A stretch of DNA of 64,000 nucleotides, taken from contig NC_081332.1 of the NCBI RefSeq assembly GCF_022539665.2, positions 310,001-374,000 of the forward strand, written 5' to 3'. Within the stretch, counting starts at the first letter, position 1, and each line of letters begins with the position of its first letter. This DNA comes from Daphnia carinata. Lineage: Eukaryota > Arthropoda > Branchiopoda > Diplostraca > Daphniidae. This document shows, piece after piece, positions 11,734 through 24,900 of the stretch. The translations under genes and the position numbers were made by a program. The notes beneath the pieces are model-generated. The model was not told where the DNA came from and did no database searches. It saw only the letters and a list, made by a program, of their open reading frames with translations.

Positions 11734-14363
11734 ATGGCTTCAATACGCCATGCGGTAGTTAGTCTTAGCATAGGAACCTGGAGCAAAAACTCTCAGAAAT
11801 TTCTCTTTCCTCCGCGTACTCTGTTAATGTCAGCAATGGCTGCAGATAGAAGATTTTCCTATAATGGTTTAAAAAATTTCAATGGTTATGGAACTAAAAC
11901 ACCTTTTTTAATTGGCGTTGCCGGTGGGACAGCATCTGGCAAAGTATTATGTTGCATAGGTTATATATAAATTTCTTCTGACCATATTTCTTTTTCTTGT
12001 AACTTCGTAGTCGACAGTTTGTTCAAGAATCATTGAAATGCTTGGACAAGGTCAGTTAAAATTGCTGGCTGCATTATCAGTAAAAAAAAAAACTCATGAT
12101 CTACTTTAACTATTCCAGATGAAATAGACCATAGACAACGTCAAGTTGTCTGCATCAGCCAGGACAGTTTCTATAGAGAATTAAATCCTGCAGAAAGCAT
12201 TAAAGCATCCAAGGGGCTTTTTAATTTTGATCATCCAGGTTTGTTTTGCATGAATTAGGTTTAATTTTTAAATAGTTTTATTTCAGGATAAGTTTTATTG
12301 TTTATTGATTTATTGTTTTGTATTTGTAGATGCTTTCGATAATCAATTGATTTTGAAGACACTTCAAGATATTTTGGATGGAAGAGTTTGCAAAATTCCT
12401 GTTTATGATTTCAAGACCAACTCAAGGTGTGAAAATATATGTGTTAAAACAGCCAAATAATTTATACCAGATCATGTTTTCAGAAAATTGGATGAATTTG
12501 TCACGATTTACCCTGCTGATGTACTACTGTTTGAAGGGATATTGGTTTTTTATTTTCCTGAGATAAGAGAAGTTTTCCATATGAAACTGTTCGTTGATAC
12601 TGATGCTGATACGCGTCTATCCAGAAGAGGTCTCGTATTCATTGCTTAATTTCAAATGAAATCATAACCGATGTGCTTTATTATAGTTCTTCGCGATATA
12701 CGGGAACGTGGAAGGGACCTTGAACAAGTATTGGCTCAATACACCACACTAGTTAAACCCGCTTTCGAGGAATTCTGTTTACCGGTAAAGTTTTGATAAT
12801 TCTATGTTTAGTCGATATGTATAGATAGAACAGTAAAAGTTAAGAATTGCAATTTATGGAAATTAATGATTTAATTTTGTTTTTAGACCAAAAAATTTGC
12901 TGATGTCATTATTCCACGTGGGGCAGACAACACAGGTCAGTTTAATTGGTACAGTAGCATAATTAGTTGTTTAATTTGTTGGAGTACGATATAGTATAAA
13001 GAAACAAATTTGGGTGAAGAACTATGATATGCTGAAAATACTGACAATGGAACGCTTTTTAAAAATTATTTCGTGAATGGTGGCACAATTCTGTCATCAA
13101 GAGAATATCGTATCCCATTTCTAGTATTCGCATAGTGAAAATTATTTACTATCATCCTTCATCGGTTTGCTATAGGGCATATATATGCTATAGGCTGTAT
13201 TTTTATTTTCAGTGGCCATTGGACTAATCGTCCAGCACATAAGGGATATAGTAATCTGCAACGCAAATCTGACTGGACGTAGGGGATCCTATTTACAAAG
13301 TGCTGCTATGATGTCTTCTTGAAGATGAGATATATCCAGGGACCTAGTACAGCTCATTCGGGAAATGCGTAAAAGGGGTTAGGGAATTGAGATGCTAAAC
13401 TTACCAATCAAATGAAGGCGCCCCAATTCATTACCATTTGCTATGCGTTCCCTATAACACCTCACATACGATGGTTTTAAATCCTCATTCCGATTATCAT
13501 ACCCATTTGACTTTTCCTTTGATTTGTAAGAGAACATGTAAATTGTTCTTCACGGTATCCGTTTTTGTCTGAATTTTTTTTTCTCAGACAATTGAAATGT
13601 GCCTTATTAATTTTCTCTTTTTCTCATTGGTGTACCGAATCAAAAGTAATATTTTTGCGTTATATGTTCCCATCACGAAGTGGAAGATGAAAGAAAAATC
13701 TGACAGCTCAGAGATCTGTGATTCAATTGTGACGTTTCGCTGCTGGATTTCCTCATTTCTGAATTCGTGAAGGGACTGTAATTGAAATGGACCGATAATA
13801 CACATTATTGTTGAATCTTTTCTCATCAGAGCGTCTGCGTTTTCAGACATTCTGTTCAAATCGTTTTTGTAGAGCTCATGATCGACTTGAATTCTTTGTT
13901 ATTGATGTACATGTCGACGTACGTCAAACTAGGGCAGCGATTCCGGATATATTTTTACGACTCAACTTAAAATATATTAAAAAATATAAACGGTTAGCTA
14001 AAATAAATGGGGTTCTGCGTACATATGAAGCAGCGATAGTTCGATTTCTTGGATGGCGTTGTGATCCACATATGTCATGAATTACGGCCAGTTCTCTTAT
14101 TTCGATAAACCTAATTATGGATCATAGTATAAAACACTATATTATGGATTACAAACTAATATTCATAATGGATTTTTATATTTTCAGTGGCCATTGGATT
14201 AATTGTGCAACATATAAAGGAATTATTAAACTATCGCAATGGCAACGTACTGCAGCAACAGAGGGACCGTCAGATCGCGCTGCAGCAACAGCAGGCACAC
14301 TTGGATGAAAATGGTAAAAGAAATCGACACAACTCAGATTCTTTTTTTACGCGACCTCATTAG
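11734..14363 (+). CDS. Uck: Uridine-cytidine kinase (8 exons)
   Basis: Phosphorylates uridine and cytidine to their monophosphates in pyrimidine salvage. Exons: 11734-11943, 12011-12050, 12119-12238, 12330-12426, 12484-12629, 12687-12784, 12887-12935 and 14188-14363, giving 311 residues. The Walker A loop [11 protein letters not shown] sits near residue 65 after a non-conserved N-terminal extension. The family blocks [56 protein letters not shown] and [12 protein letters not shown] follow in order. The last exon ends in [10 protein letters not shown], matching the SESSSRPH tail of animal UCKs, so this is the canonical C-terminus. The ATG at 11734 is the first in frame after an upstream in-frame stop. 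A second, related copy of the last exon's start lies at 13213 (separate entry). The N-terminal extension (about 60 residues) could be a targeting sequence; this was not tested. Confidence 0.93.
13213..13322 (+). other. Duplicate alternative last exon of the uridine-cytidine kinase
   Basis: After a good acceptor (TTTTATTTTCAG) the sequence encodes [13 protein letters not shown], almost the same as [13 protein letters not shown] at the start of the canonical last exon 975 bases downstream. The two share the same entry phase. The differences in the first ten codons are synonymous. Used as a terminal exon it would add about 22 unrelated residues and stop at 13320-13322. Alternatively a GTAATC donor directly after the shared part would make it a short internal exon. 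Either way it would remove the normal RPH tail. It may be a real alternative exon or a decaying duplicate. Confidence 0.6.
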
Positions 14364-17300
14364 CTGATTTCGTAAGTCAAAAAATGATATGGCTTCCTTC
14401 CCTCCCTGTTTCATACGAACCCCGTGGGCTATTTCAACTTTTGTGGTGGGATGTACACAAATGTATTAGTCGTGTTTTTAGCGAGCATCCCAGCTAGTCG
14501 GGTCTGATGGATCTCTTCCTTCTTTGCCGGAGGCCATAATCACGTGTCGCTTAGACGGCCATCATGCAGTGTATTAATTGGTCGTCATCCACAAAATGAC
14601 GTAATGTAATTTGGGGAGGGAATAGATACTGTAGCAGTCGTGATTGAGTTTCTATTAGCTGACTCGTTCTGCAAAATTTCATATAGAATTTCACATCTGT
14701 TTTCTTCCGAATAATATCGGCACCGAATCTTACCGTCTACTCTATGAAAATGTTAGGCTACCCGTGTTTCACCCAGAAACTGTTCAAATGCTCCCTTATT
14801 TGAATAATAAAAAAAGGAAAATACCGAAAATGTGTGATTTTGTGATCTATGTTTTAGTAGCACCTTTCGGTCGAAAAACTCGTATAGAACTGTTCGAACT
14901 GCCGACTTCAGTAGCGACCATAATTCCTTAATTATTAGAACGGAATGTGGCAATCCTTAGAATTCAACAGAGCTAAACCATTTAAAGATGGTTGTTTTTA
15001 ATCGCATTGGCACTGAAGTGGAACTGTTAACGTATAAATTCGATTGGATCATGGTTTTTATAAGGGCGTAATAACCATAATCAGAAGGCAGAACGAAAGA
15101 CAGGCACAGCACAATGACTATTAATAAATTTTTTGAAAAATTCCACAAGAAGCAACTTGTTGCTCGTACAATTCAAAACGTCGGCGCGCTTCCGTCACAT
15201 ATTTATATTAACGATATGTATTTAAATTCATGAGTACGATGAGAAAAAGTTTCCTTTGTGAGAGGCAAAAACTCTTACGTTGAAGTCCTTCTATTACCGC
15301 ATAAGGCATTTCTGTTTAAGGGGATGAGAAGAACATTTTCTTCCTTTTGTCGATTTCGGATTGAAGAATTGGCTGTTTTTATTTTGTTAACCTTCTAGGA
15401 CGAAACGATCAAGACCGACGATGATGAATCTGCTGACGAACGCATCGTTTCATATCGTGACCTTCCCATCCGTAAAGAGGGAAAAAAGACATACCAAAAC
15501 CTTCATCTACGTTGTTGTTAAATCTTTCTTTGCTATTATAATTCAATCTACCCATATTTTCATCCCGATTCGGATGCATCAGGCATTATTTTTTGCGACC
15601 AATATCATTTTCAGACAAGGTGACAAAAAAATAAGTTTTTTTTTCAATCTAGACCATGTCAATTGTTAAATTTTTGTTGATAGAATGTTTCTTTGTTTTT
15701 AAAAACATTCTGATGTTTTTAATATTCCAATAAATGCAGCTGAACGGCGCTCACTGAAAGCTATGCACAAACGCATAGTATAGCTCTTGTTTTCTACACT
15801 TAAAAAAATTAAAAAACATAATTTTAAGCTTCGGCTCCTTTGAGTTTTGGTTTCATAATACTTTGATTTAAGTATGGTTTTTTTTTCGTCGTAGTTCGGA
15901 TGCATTACGTAATGCAGTAATGCGTAAACAGGTCCATTGTCAATTGGGGAAAATTGACCACGGGAACAAACTATTCTGTCGTAAAAGAACCACTTTAAAG
16001 TGGGCCCATAGCTTTGGTATTTTTGTTTTAACACGAAAACACTGAGCAATAGTTAATATAAAAGGGAAATTGTTCGTTTCATAACAATACAATATTTCAA
16101 TGTTCACGTACCAAATAATCAAGCGCGCTAGAACACATGTTGAACATCCAGTTCAACAGTAACCTAGCAATTATGTCGCCACCGTGTAGAAGGTTTAGCA
16201 ATTGACGGTGTCGGCTTCAGTGTTTATTAGCAGGGAATGAAGGATGCGTAACCTAGGCCCTGGTGCACCGTCTATGGCGCTGTTCAGCGACCCTAAGAGC
16301 AAGTAACGGTAAACCATTTAGAATTCTTTCTGTTTTAATTCCTTATATTTCTCTGTTTGGTCGACCAGCTTTCTTGCCGTTCTGCTTTTTTTTCTGCGTA
16401 TGTTTGTGAAAGCACTTCAAATTATTTTCCTGCCGTTGACTCAGGTTGAAAACACTAAGGAAAGAGGCTAATGTAAGCGTTCCACCCCAAGCCAGCCGAG
16501 AGATTCACAACTCCGTGAATATTACGTAAATCGTGTTTTAAGTTTCAACAAGAACTTGTGTGGAATATTCTTGAACTGTGCAAATATTTCAGTCCTGAAT
16601 CCGTACACTACGATTTTCAGAACTCTAAGGCCTCCGTAGTCAGATCTGCTATATTTTTAAAGAAAATGAACAAATCGATTGACGGCGTGGTGCGACCAAA
16701 GGCTGGCATTTAAAAACAAGGCATTATTGCAGTGAAAATTTTTGGCTTAGCCTAGTACACGCTAGCTAAGCCAAAGCTTCATCGTACCCAATAACGGTTT
16801 CCTTCCATTATGTATTGGGGCTGCTGTGAGGCAGTGTAGCCATTTTTTGTGATAGGTGTAGTAGTTAAAACTTTTATCAGCTTTGACTCTTTCTTAAGTT
16901 ACATACGTGGTTTGCTTCTGCAACTATACACAGCATCACCTATTCGTCCATTATCATTCATTACTTCTGGTCCATATGCAAGCGTGATGCTACCAAGTTT
17001 AGTTACGAGGTAGCTATGACCACTTGTTTCCCGAAGAGGTCCCCATTTTATTTCATGCATTTCGTTGAGTTATCGAGGAAAATTTATAATCTTCAACATC
17101 ATTCTTGTTATATGAATCAAGTTTCGCACTCTCTAGGTCACGGATACCGTTGAAAACCTTAAGGTGGTGCCTTTTCCCCAAAGCCATCTGTATCAAATAT
17201 ACGGAACTTTATCATCGTCGATCATTGCGGCGAATTTCTTTATTAAAAATTAAATATTTTGAAATCCAAATTTTATTGCTTACTTTTTTTTCCACTTGTG

Positions 17301-18997
17301 TTTACAAGATTGAAGCTTCATCTCGTGTACATATTGGTAACATAACACTGCTGAATGAAGGGGAAACGTCACTGGTATCGTCATTGCATCTTTCATTTCC
17401 GCCAGATAAGTACGTGACAAGTCAATAGACATAAGACACTATGTGCCATGCACGCCATAGGAAGAGCTCCGCCAGCTGGCGGCGTGATGGTAACATAGCC
17501 AGTTGAAAGGGAATTCAAAATGTAATTAAATCCTTGAACATGCTGAAAATGGTAGGAGCTATCCAAACTGAGATTTCCCTGTTTCATTCGGCCATCCACG
17601 GAAAGCAAAAGCACTTCCGTATCCGACCATAGACACTTACGTTTCGTTTTTTAACAGTTCATGTCTAACAGCCTAATTTTTAGTAGATTGGGACAGAGAA
17701 GCAATCGTTGTCCGCTTTTCTGGTATGCTTAATTTCCCTTTGAATATTCGATATTGTTCGTGTCCCATAAGAGCAGTACCAAGCTTTGGCTTCTGGTTTG
17801 TATAATTAGATGTGGTAAGGAAATCCAATCCGAAAGTGAGCCAGTGTGTTTCGTATAATTAGCGAATGAACGAAAGATGTGATACATTGGAAGGCTTAAT
17901 GTATTGTTTATGGGATTGTGAATGTTTACAGTAGGACAACGTGCAATAATAACTGTTTTGAAACTTCACTAGTCGCTTAGCAATTCACAAGAAACAGAGG
18001 AAAAATAAAACCATTTGCATAAATGATCTGCTTTACCCTTGTGCCAAGGTGAGACGATAATCTGATGTGTAAAATATGCTGTCCTATTTCGAATAAAGGC
18101 AAGCTACCGGGTGAGTATGTTAGCTACTCGTTACAGAAAAGCGGGGCATCATCTAGTTTTAAAAACTTAAAACCAAACAATTGTGGACAGTTTTCGTGGG
18201 TGTTATACCAACTGTATCAAAACGGCTAAGACATGATTAAAGTGGTGTTTGTATAGGAACAGATGCAAACAACACGTTCTGGATGGATTCTTAAAATCCT
18301 ATTGCACCTCGGTTTTCAATGCTTGGAAAAGGTGAACTCTGCACATATTTGGGAAGTCAATTTGGCTTGTGCCTGTAGATAGCCGCTACCACAAGCATCG
18401 TGACTTTTGTTCTGGTAGTTTGAGTGGCATTGAAGTTCTTTTTCTTTCTTTCTTTTTATTATTATTTTTTTTTTTACTGGCAAGTGGAGTAACTTGTCGC
18501 TTTAGCTAATAACGTTCGCTTCTTTAAAATGACAATAATGCAGCCCATGCTGGAAGTTCCGAGCCGTTTTGCCAATTCCCCGAATTTGCTAGAGGACAGC
18601 AGGAACAGACTTTTTTCTTTAACCCTCCAATACAAGATAGAAAATGATTTCTCCAAAAATAACTAAAGAAAAATCCAAACTGCGCCAGAACTTTTCAACG
18701 ACCACTTGAAAAAAAAAGTTACTGATGAGACATAGGATCAATGACAGCAAGGCCTTCCTATAGTTCGAAGCCCTACCTTAAAACAATCGCATGATATACT
18801 TTTTACTGCACAGTTTGCAGCTGAATTTTTTTAGAAAAGCAAAATAATTTTTCATATAATACTAGTGAAGACACATAGTTTTCAAATTCAGATAATGCGA
18901 TGGTCGTTGACTTAGCCTTCCCTTTGATATTTAGGAAGTTACCGCTGCGCTGTCTACTTCAGTTTCATGCTTTTGTCGCGTTTCACTTTTGGCTAGG
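14364..18997. other. Intergenic between convergent Uck and Ddr
   Basis: About 4.6 kb between the 3' ends of Uck (+) and Ddr (-), so it should contain both 3' UTRs. I scanned both strands and found no recognisable domain, tRNA or element end. Open frames of 60-116 codons occur but lack family motifs. A perfect 14-base palindrome with a CAGCTG centre is present at 17469-17482. Confidence 0.45.
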
Positions 18998-21900
18998 TTA
19001 TATATCGTTGGGATGGTATCCTAAACGTTTAAAAAAGTTGAATGGTTTTACGAACCGAATAATTTTAAACTCTAGAGTATTAACAAAATGAAAAATATGC
19101 AAGTATGACTTTACAATAGGCATACCTAAATTTTTGCGCATCAGAAACATGTGAATCTCCTTAAACGTGGGCCGGTCGTAAGAGTTACACTTCCAACATT
19201 CACACATCAAATCGTAAATCTCCTTGGGGCAAAGGATCGGGCTGGCGAGCAACATCTACATAAAATTTGTTGTCGAAAATAGCCGAAAATAAAACAACTT
19301 TTATAGTACTACTGAGAATGTTCAAATTGACTTGTAAGGCTGATGAAGCAGGTTTAGAATTTGAATAATCGGCATGCAATAAAGCTTTCTAATCATACGA
19401 CGTTATAACGGTAGCTAACCTCGTTGAATCCCCCTTCATGTTGTTGGTAATGCAATAGCAAATTAAGCACTTCTTTGTCTGTTAGAGCCTCAATGGGCGG
19501 ATCCCGAGCGAACGTCAGTATCTCCCACTTGGATTTAAAAAAAAAAAAAAATCAATAATTCACTTACACACTAATCTATGGCATTTTGAGCGTTTTATGT
19601 ACAAAAATCTGAAATTTCCTACCAAGAGAACGGCAAAAGACCAGACGTCGCTAGCTGAACTATGTTTTCCCTATACAACGCATTGAAATCTGTTAATATA
19701 TCATGTAAAGGTTAATTACAAAGCAATGCTTACCAGGGTAACACTTTCCCACGCCATCCATCTAAGAGGAATGCATCGACCGTCATCCATCGCAAAGTAA
19801 TCGGCTGGATATCGTTTGCTACTAATGTCGAAAGACGCGATTTTTACTACGTAATTGGCTTCCACAAGACAGTTCCTACCAACCACAGAGAACGCGATGT
19901 TAAGTGTCTGCCCTGCATAAGAAATTATTTTAAGTACCTGGCGGCCAAGTCTCGATGAGTGATTTGCCGAATTTCCAAATACTCCATCGCGGCCGCAATT
20001 TGCTTAGCCATATAGATAAGGCACCCGTAGCTATATATTAACGATTATTGACACACGTTCATTAAAGAGAAATACACACACACAGACAGACACACAATTA
20101 GAAATGATGGTATTTTGCGGAATTTACCTAAGGCTCCTTTCACTAAGGGACGACGTTTCTGCGACATGATCTTGCAGAAACTGGTACATATCTCCAACGT
20201 CTCCGTAGGCATATACTAAGGAGACCCCATCTTCGGCATGTTTTAACGATACAATGCCGAGAAGCGCTAACAGTTTGTCGTGCTGCAGTCCGCTTAGCAC
20301 TTGGCATTCCTTGTCCACGTCAACCCTGTCAAAATGTCAAAGACAAGGTCAATCTATTAAGCAATATCCGTATGTCTCATTGCTGCTTCATAAAGTTGAT
20401 ACGTTATAAGAGTTTGTTGTTTTGTTATAAGGGAGACGGTAAGCTGAACTATATAGGTTTATTGTGTCATTACTTTGTCCAGTAAGACGGGAAGTGACGA
20501 GTGAGTACGCTTGCTGTCGTTGAGTCATCAATCAGCTGACACAAATATACCTGCAATCACAAACAAGAGAGGATTTGAGGTTTCGTACGACAACCTGAGC
20601 TTGGCTATGCTACTGTTAGTTCTTTCTATCCCTCGTGATAGATCGATAAGCTGCTATATAATTCACGGTGTGCCTTAGCAACGGCAGCGCTACCATAGTT
20701 ACACACACCGGTGATTTCTATTATAAATCAAGTGCCCGATGAAAATCGTTGATAGCCAACCTCGAGTCTTGTGCGCTGGAAAAAAAAATGTCAAACATTG
20801 TGATTTCATATGGCAACTTGTTGTCCCCTTTTATCTTATCACACCTTTTGTTCGGATTTTATGACAGAACAAAGGAAATGGCGAAAATAGAAACAAACCT
20901 CAGCGCCGAATTGCCCGCTCGATAAATGTTCAAGACGATTCAACGTCGCTGAAGGAATTTCAGCTAATCGTGTGTAAGTGCAACGTGTTGACGATGGTTC
21001 AGTTTGCTGTTGCAACAAGTCTGCAGTAGCGTAGAATCCGCCCATGTCTGGCGAAAAGAATGGAGGCATTTCGTTGGCGGAATTCGAAATGCAATTCATA
21101 TGCGTGTAGAGCCGGGACATGAAGGAGACGTTCACCGACGGCGACGTGATCGTGTTACGCTCAGTTGGAAGTAAACGGATCGGAATATCGTAATCCTGTT
21201 GGGCTATTAAAAAATAATCAGTTAAAAGAAGGTTTCTAGTTTTTCACATCTTTATTCATCTTATAATAAAGGATTTCTTAAAATCTAATTGTCTAAATTT
21301 CATCGCGCTCTATTCACCTGGGACGACTTTCCTGACTGGCGGATTTGACATCGTTTCTGGTTTCCGGCTTGAGCAAACAGAGCACGAGTCGTCCGAGAAT
21401 GGCTCGTTGTAAACAGTTGAAGAATTTTCTGTGGAGGAACTGTTTCTACCTAAATTCGTTGGGTTGAGCTGCCCGATGGGGGAGTAGATCGCCGCTTCGT
21501 AATTGGAATCATTGTGCGTTCCGAAATGTGGACCTAATTTGTTGTGTTCTGCAACCAAACCGAAATTCTGCTAAAAATTTAAAAAGGATCGGTTTTTTTA
21601 AAATTTGATCTGTGCCAGAATGATCGTTTTCAACCTAAAACAGGAGGTTAGATTACCGGGTTTGTTCTTCCAAATGGCGGAGATAGAACTGATCGACTCA
21701 CGGTTTGCCTGACGTTATGTACACTTCTCGAAATGATGATGGCGAGCGCGAGTGCCAATGCAACGATGATTGAAGTCATGACCCCGATAATAATTCCCGT
21801 GTAACTGTCACTTTCGGCCAAAACTGGAACAGAGAAGCACAAAACACATGCATTTGATGCCCATTTGGATTTGGCACCTCTACACTCCCAATTCAAACTG

Positions 21901-24900
21901 CGTCATATTTATACATTAAATTTAATTGATATATAAAACTCACAGCGTACCGATGACAAATTCAAATAACTCTGCTACATTGCAAGCCATAGTAAATTTA
22001 AGTACAGCATCAAATGCGCACTTTGAAGACGGAAGCAACTGTCAACACATTCGAAACTAACAAATAGTCTCGTGACTTACTATTGTCTTCGATTTCTGAC
22101 GTTTTGATGTGAGCAACTGCGTCCCGCTGTAAGAATCCCTCGTCCGTTTGGCGTCCCCTGACTCGAACGTCATCACTAAAGTTTCCATCGATTTGTTCTG
22201 CACCCGACGGACAGAAGGAAGAAGATGCGATTAAGACTTGACAATTTATAAGTTATAGCTTCATCCGTCAAGAAGATCGTCTTTTTATTTTCAAAAGTTC
22301 TTTGAGATTTTTGAACAGAATTTGACACATACCGATTTTCTTAGGGGCCAACAAGCCTTTTGTAAGCCAAACATCAAGCTAAATGTTTGGCGTCTTTTTT
22401 TTAGATTAAACATATTGAATGAGGGTGAAGTCGGATGTGCTTACCAGACGTAAAGTACAACTCCGAGATGACAAGCCACTCCGCAGCGAACGTAAATTGT
22501 AGTTTGAGATAACGTGCCTGTAACCAATTCAAAATGACCTCTTAATCAATTTTGTAAAACGGAATCATTAATAGGTGAACTGACGCGACAAAGAATGGGA
22601 TGGGAATGGTTGATGGAGCGTAACCATGCAAGGGGAATAGGCAATTATCTAGAAATTTAGAACGGTACCATTTTAAAGCCGAGATGGATCGATACGTTGC
22701 GGGCATTGGCCAGGAAACGGTCGGGCATGTAGGAATAAATGACGCTGCTGCTGGAAGGAAACTGGCGACCACCGATGCTGAACAGAACTCGCAACTCCGA
22801 AAACACCTGAAAAAAAAGATTAAAATAAAATATCAAACAGAGAGTCATACATCGTTTATGAAGCTTTAATTGCAATTAAATAAATGAACCAAAGGAAAGG
22901 CCAATTTGGCTTACATGCTTTAATCAATTCAATTATGGAAGTCTAGTGGACAATAGCGAAGTCGTCTGTTTCGAACAGAAAAAACAAACAAAGCTGATGA
23001 GATGACTAATTCAATTACTGCTCTGACGATGCTGGAGCATACGATCGAGTGGAATCAGCGTAGGTGAACAGTTACATATGCAGTACGACTAATGTTAAAG
23101 CATCCGTATAACTCGAATAAGTCTGTTCACTTTCCCCTATGGTTGAGCTTCAAACGAAGGGTTGTCGCACTCATTCCACTATAAAATGAGATTTAATCGA
23201 AAGGAAACCCCACACGATTTTTTTTCTCCACCTTGCACATCGATCAGGTTTGCTGGCTCTCCACCATTATACACAGGCAATACCTTTGCGGCGAGAGAGA
23301 GGGGGAGTGAGATAGTTGGGCGTGATGGGCATTGCTCAGGTCTTTGTGAAGTAAAATCAATAGAGCTGCATTGTATAGCATGTGGAGCGTGACAGGGTCA
23401 GCGAAAAAAATAAAAAAGCACGGTGCGCCCTGAAAAAATAGCTTGCCTAACCCACCTGGATGTTTTTGTGGAAGTCGTTGTTGGCAAAGACATCGATTCG
23501 CGAGAAGTTACGGACCCCCTGGAATTCGAAAGTCAGTTCTAAGGGACTGAGACGAGGCACGATCGTTTTATTTTGCCAGCCGACCCATTCGTAACCTGTT
23601 GTCAAAGAAAAATGGCCACGTACTACTATTTGTTTTGATTGAGCCAAAACCACTGTAGCTCGCTTTGTAGAACTAGTTGGCGGTACTCGTGAGTTTTGTT
23701 TTAACATCGTAGCATTGCTTCACAACTAAATTTTACCAAAATCATCGACGCCGTGACTTCCAATGCGTCCATCGGTGAGCTGGCCTAGTCCACCTATCAA
23801 ACAAAAAATAAATGCGTGTTAATGATTTCCATTTGTACTTGTTGAATGCACAGAATTTCTTGCGTAGGAATCAAATCTAAGAAATTGTTGCTCACCCTTT
23901 AGAAATCCATTTTCTATTATTCCGTCATAACTTTCATCGATTAGGTCAACGCTACGGAAAACATCGCCTTGAGGAGCTGAATAGCTAACAACTCCGTCTG
24001 TATTAATAAATAGCTTTACATGTCAGTTGTGCATTGGCAAAATATGTTTTTCTAAGAATTCCAATAAATCTAGCTATCTCATCAAAATTCTATATATAGA
24101 CGGATGAAAAAAAAATAAGGAAGGATACTGAAAAACAACGAATGATTATTGGTAAACGTTCGGTCTAATAAACCGTTTTAATTGAAGGAGAATATCAAGG
24201 AAGAGCTAACAATTATCGCAAAGCTCTATGAGGATAATATCAAAAATTGTGATTCCTTTTAGAAGCTAAAAGTACAATGAACTAAATGGCATAAAATGAG
24301 AAAAACCGTTTACCTTCGAACTGACAGCCGGAAAGTTCTAGCCGAAGGCAGACCTGGAAAGTTCACAATCACAAAAAAAAATGGTCAAAGACTGCGAAAA
24401 TACACATATCTGTTACGCACTGTTCTGCGATGTATAGAATGCGGGACGATCCGGATCTTGGCTGCGAGTATAACTGGGCTTAAATCATTTGATGTCACCA
24501 TGTAGGTGTTGGTATTGCCTGTGAAAATCTAGTGCGTAAAATACGGTTAACGTGCTTATATCGAGAGGCGAAAAATAAAATTTAATATATTTTCTCATAC
24601 TTCAACGCCCGTTTGATTTCTATAGCGGACCCAGCGTTCCATTCCGGGTCGCCAATATTCAATTTTAAAATGTTCAACGTACTCCTGACCTTGTCCATTG
24701 CCGAAGCGACCCTGTCAAATTACAAGGCAAAGTACACTCAATTCTCTTTCATTTTCTAGCTGTTGATGCCACAAGTCACCTGCGTTTGGATAGCTGAAAT
24801 GACGTGCATCGTTTTGAGGTCAATTTCAATCCATTCTTTGACTCCGCGCATCACTTGCTGTTTGGGGCACCACGCTCCTCCATTTTTGTCCTTGTTTAAT

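Noticed and set aside
17393-17614. Open frame on - and a perfect CCGCCAGCTGGCGG palindrome
   Set aside because: No domain or splice context; a single 14-base palindrome is not enough to call a regulatory site.
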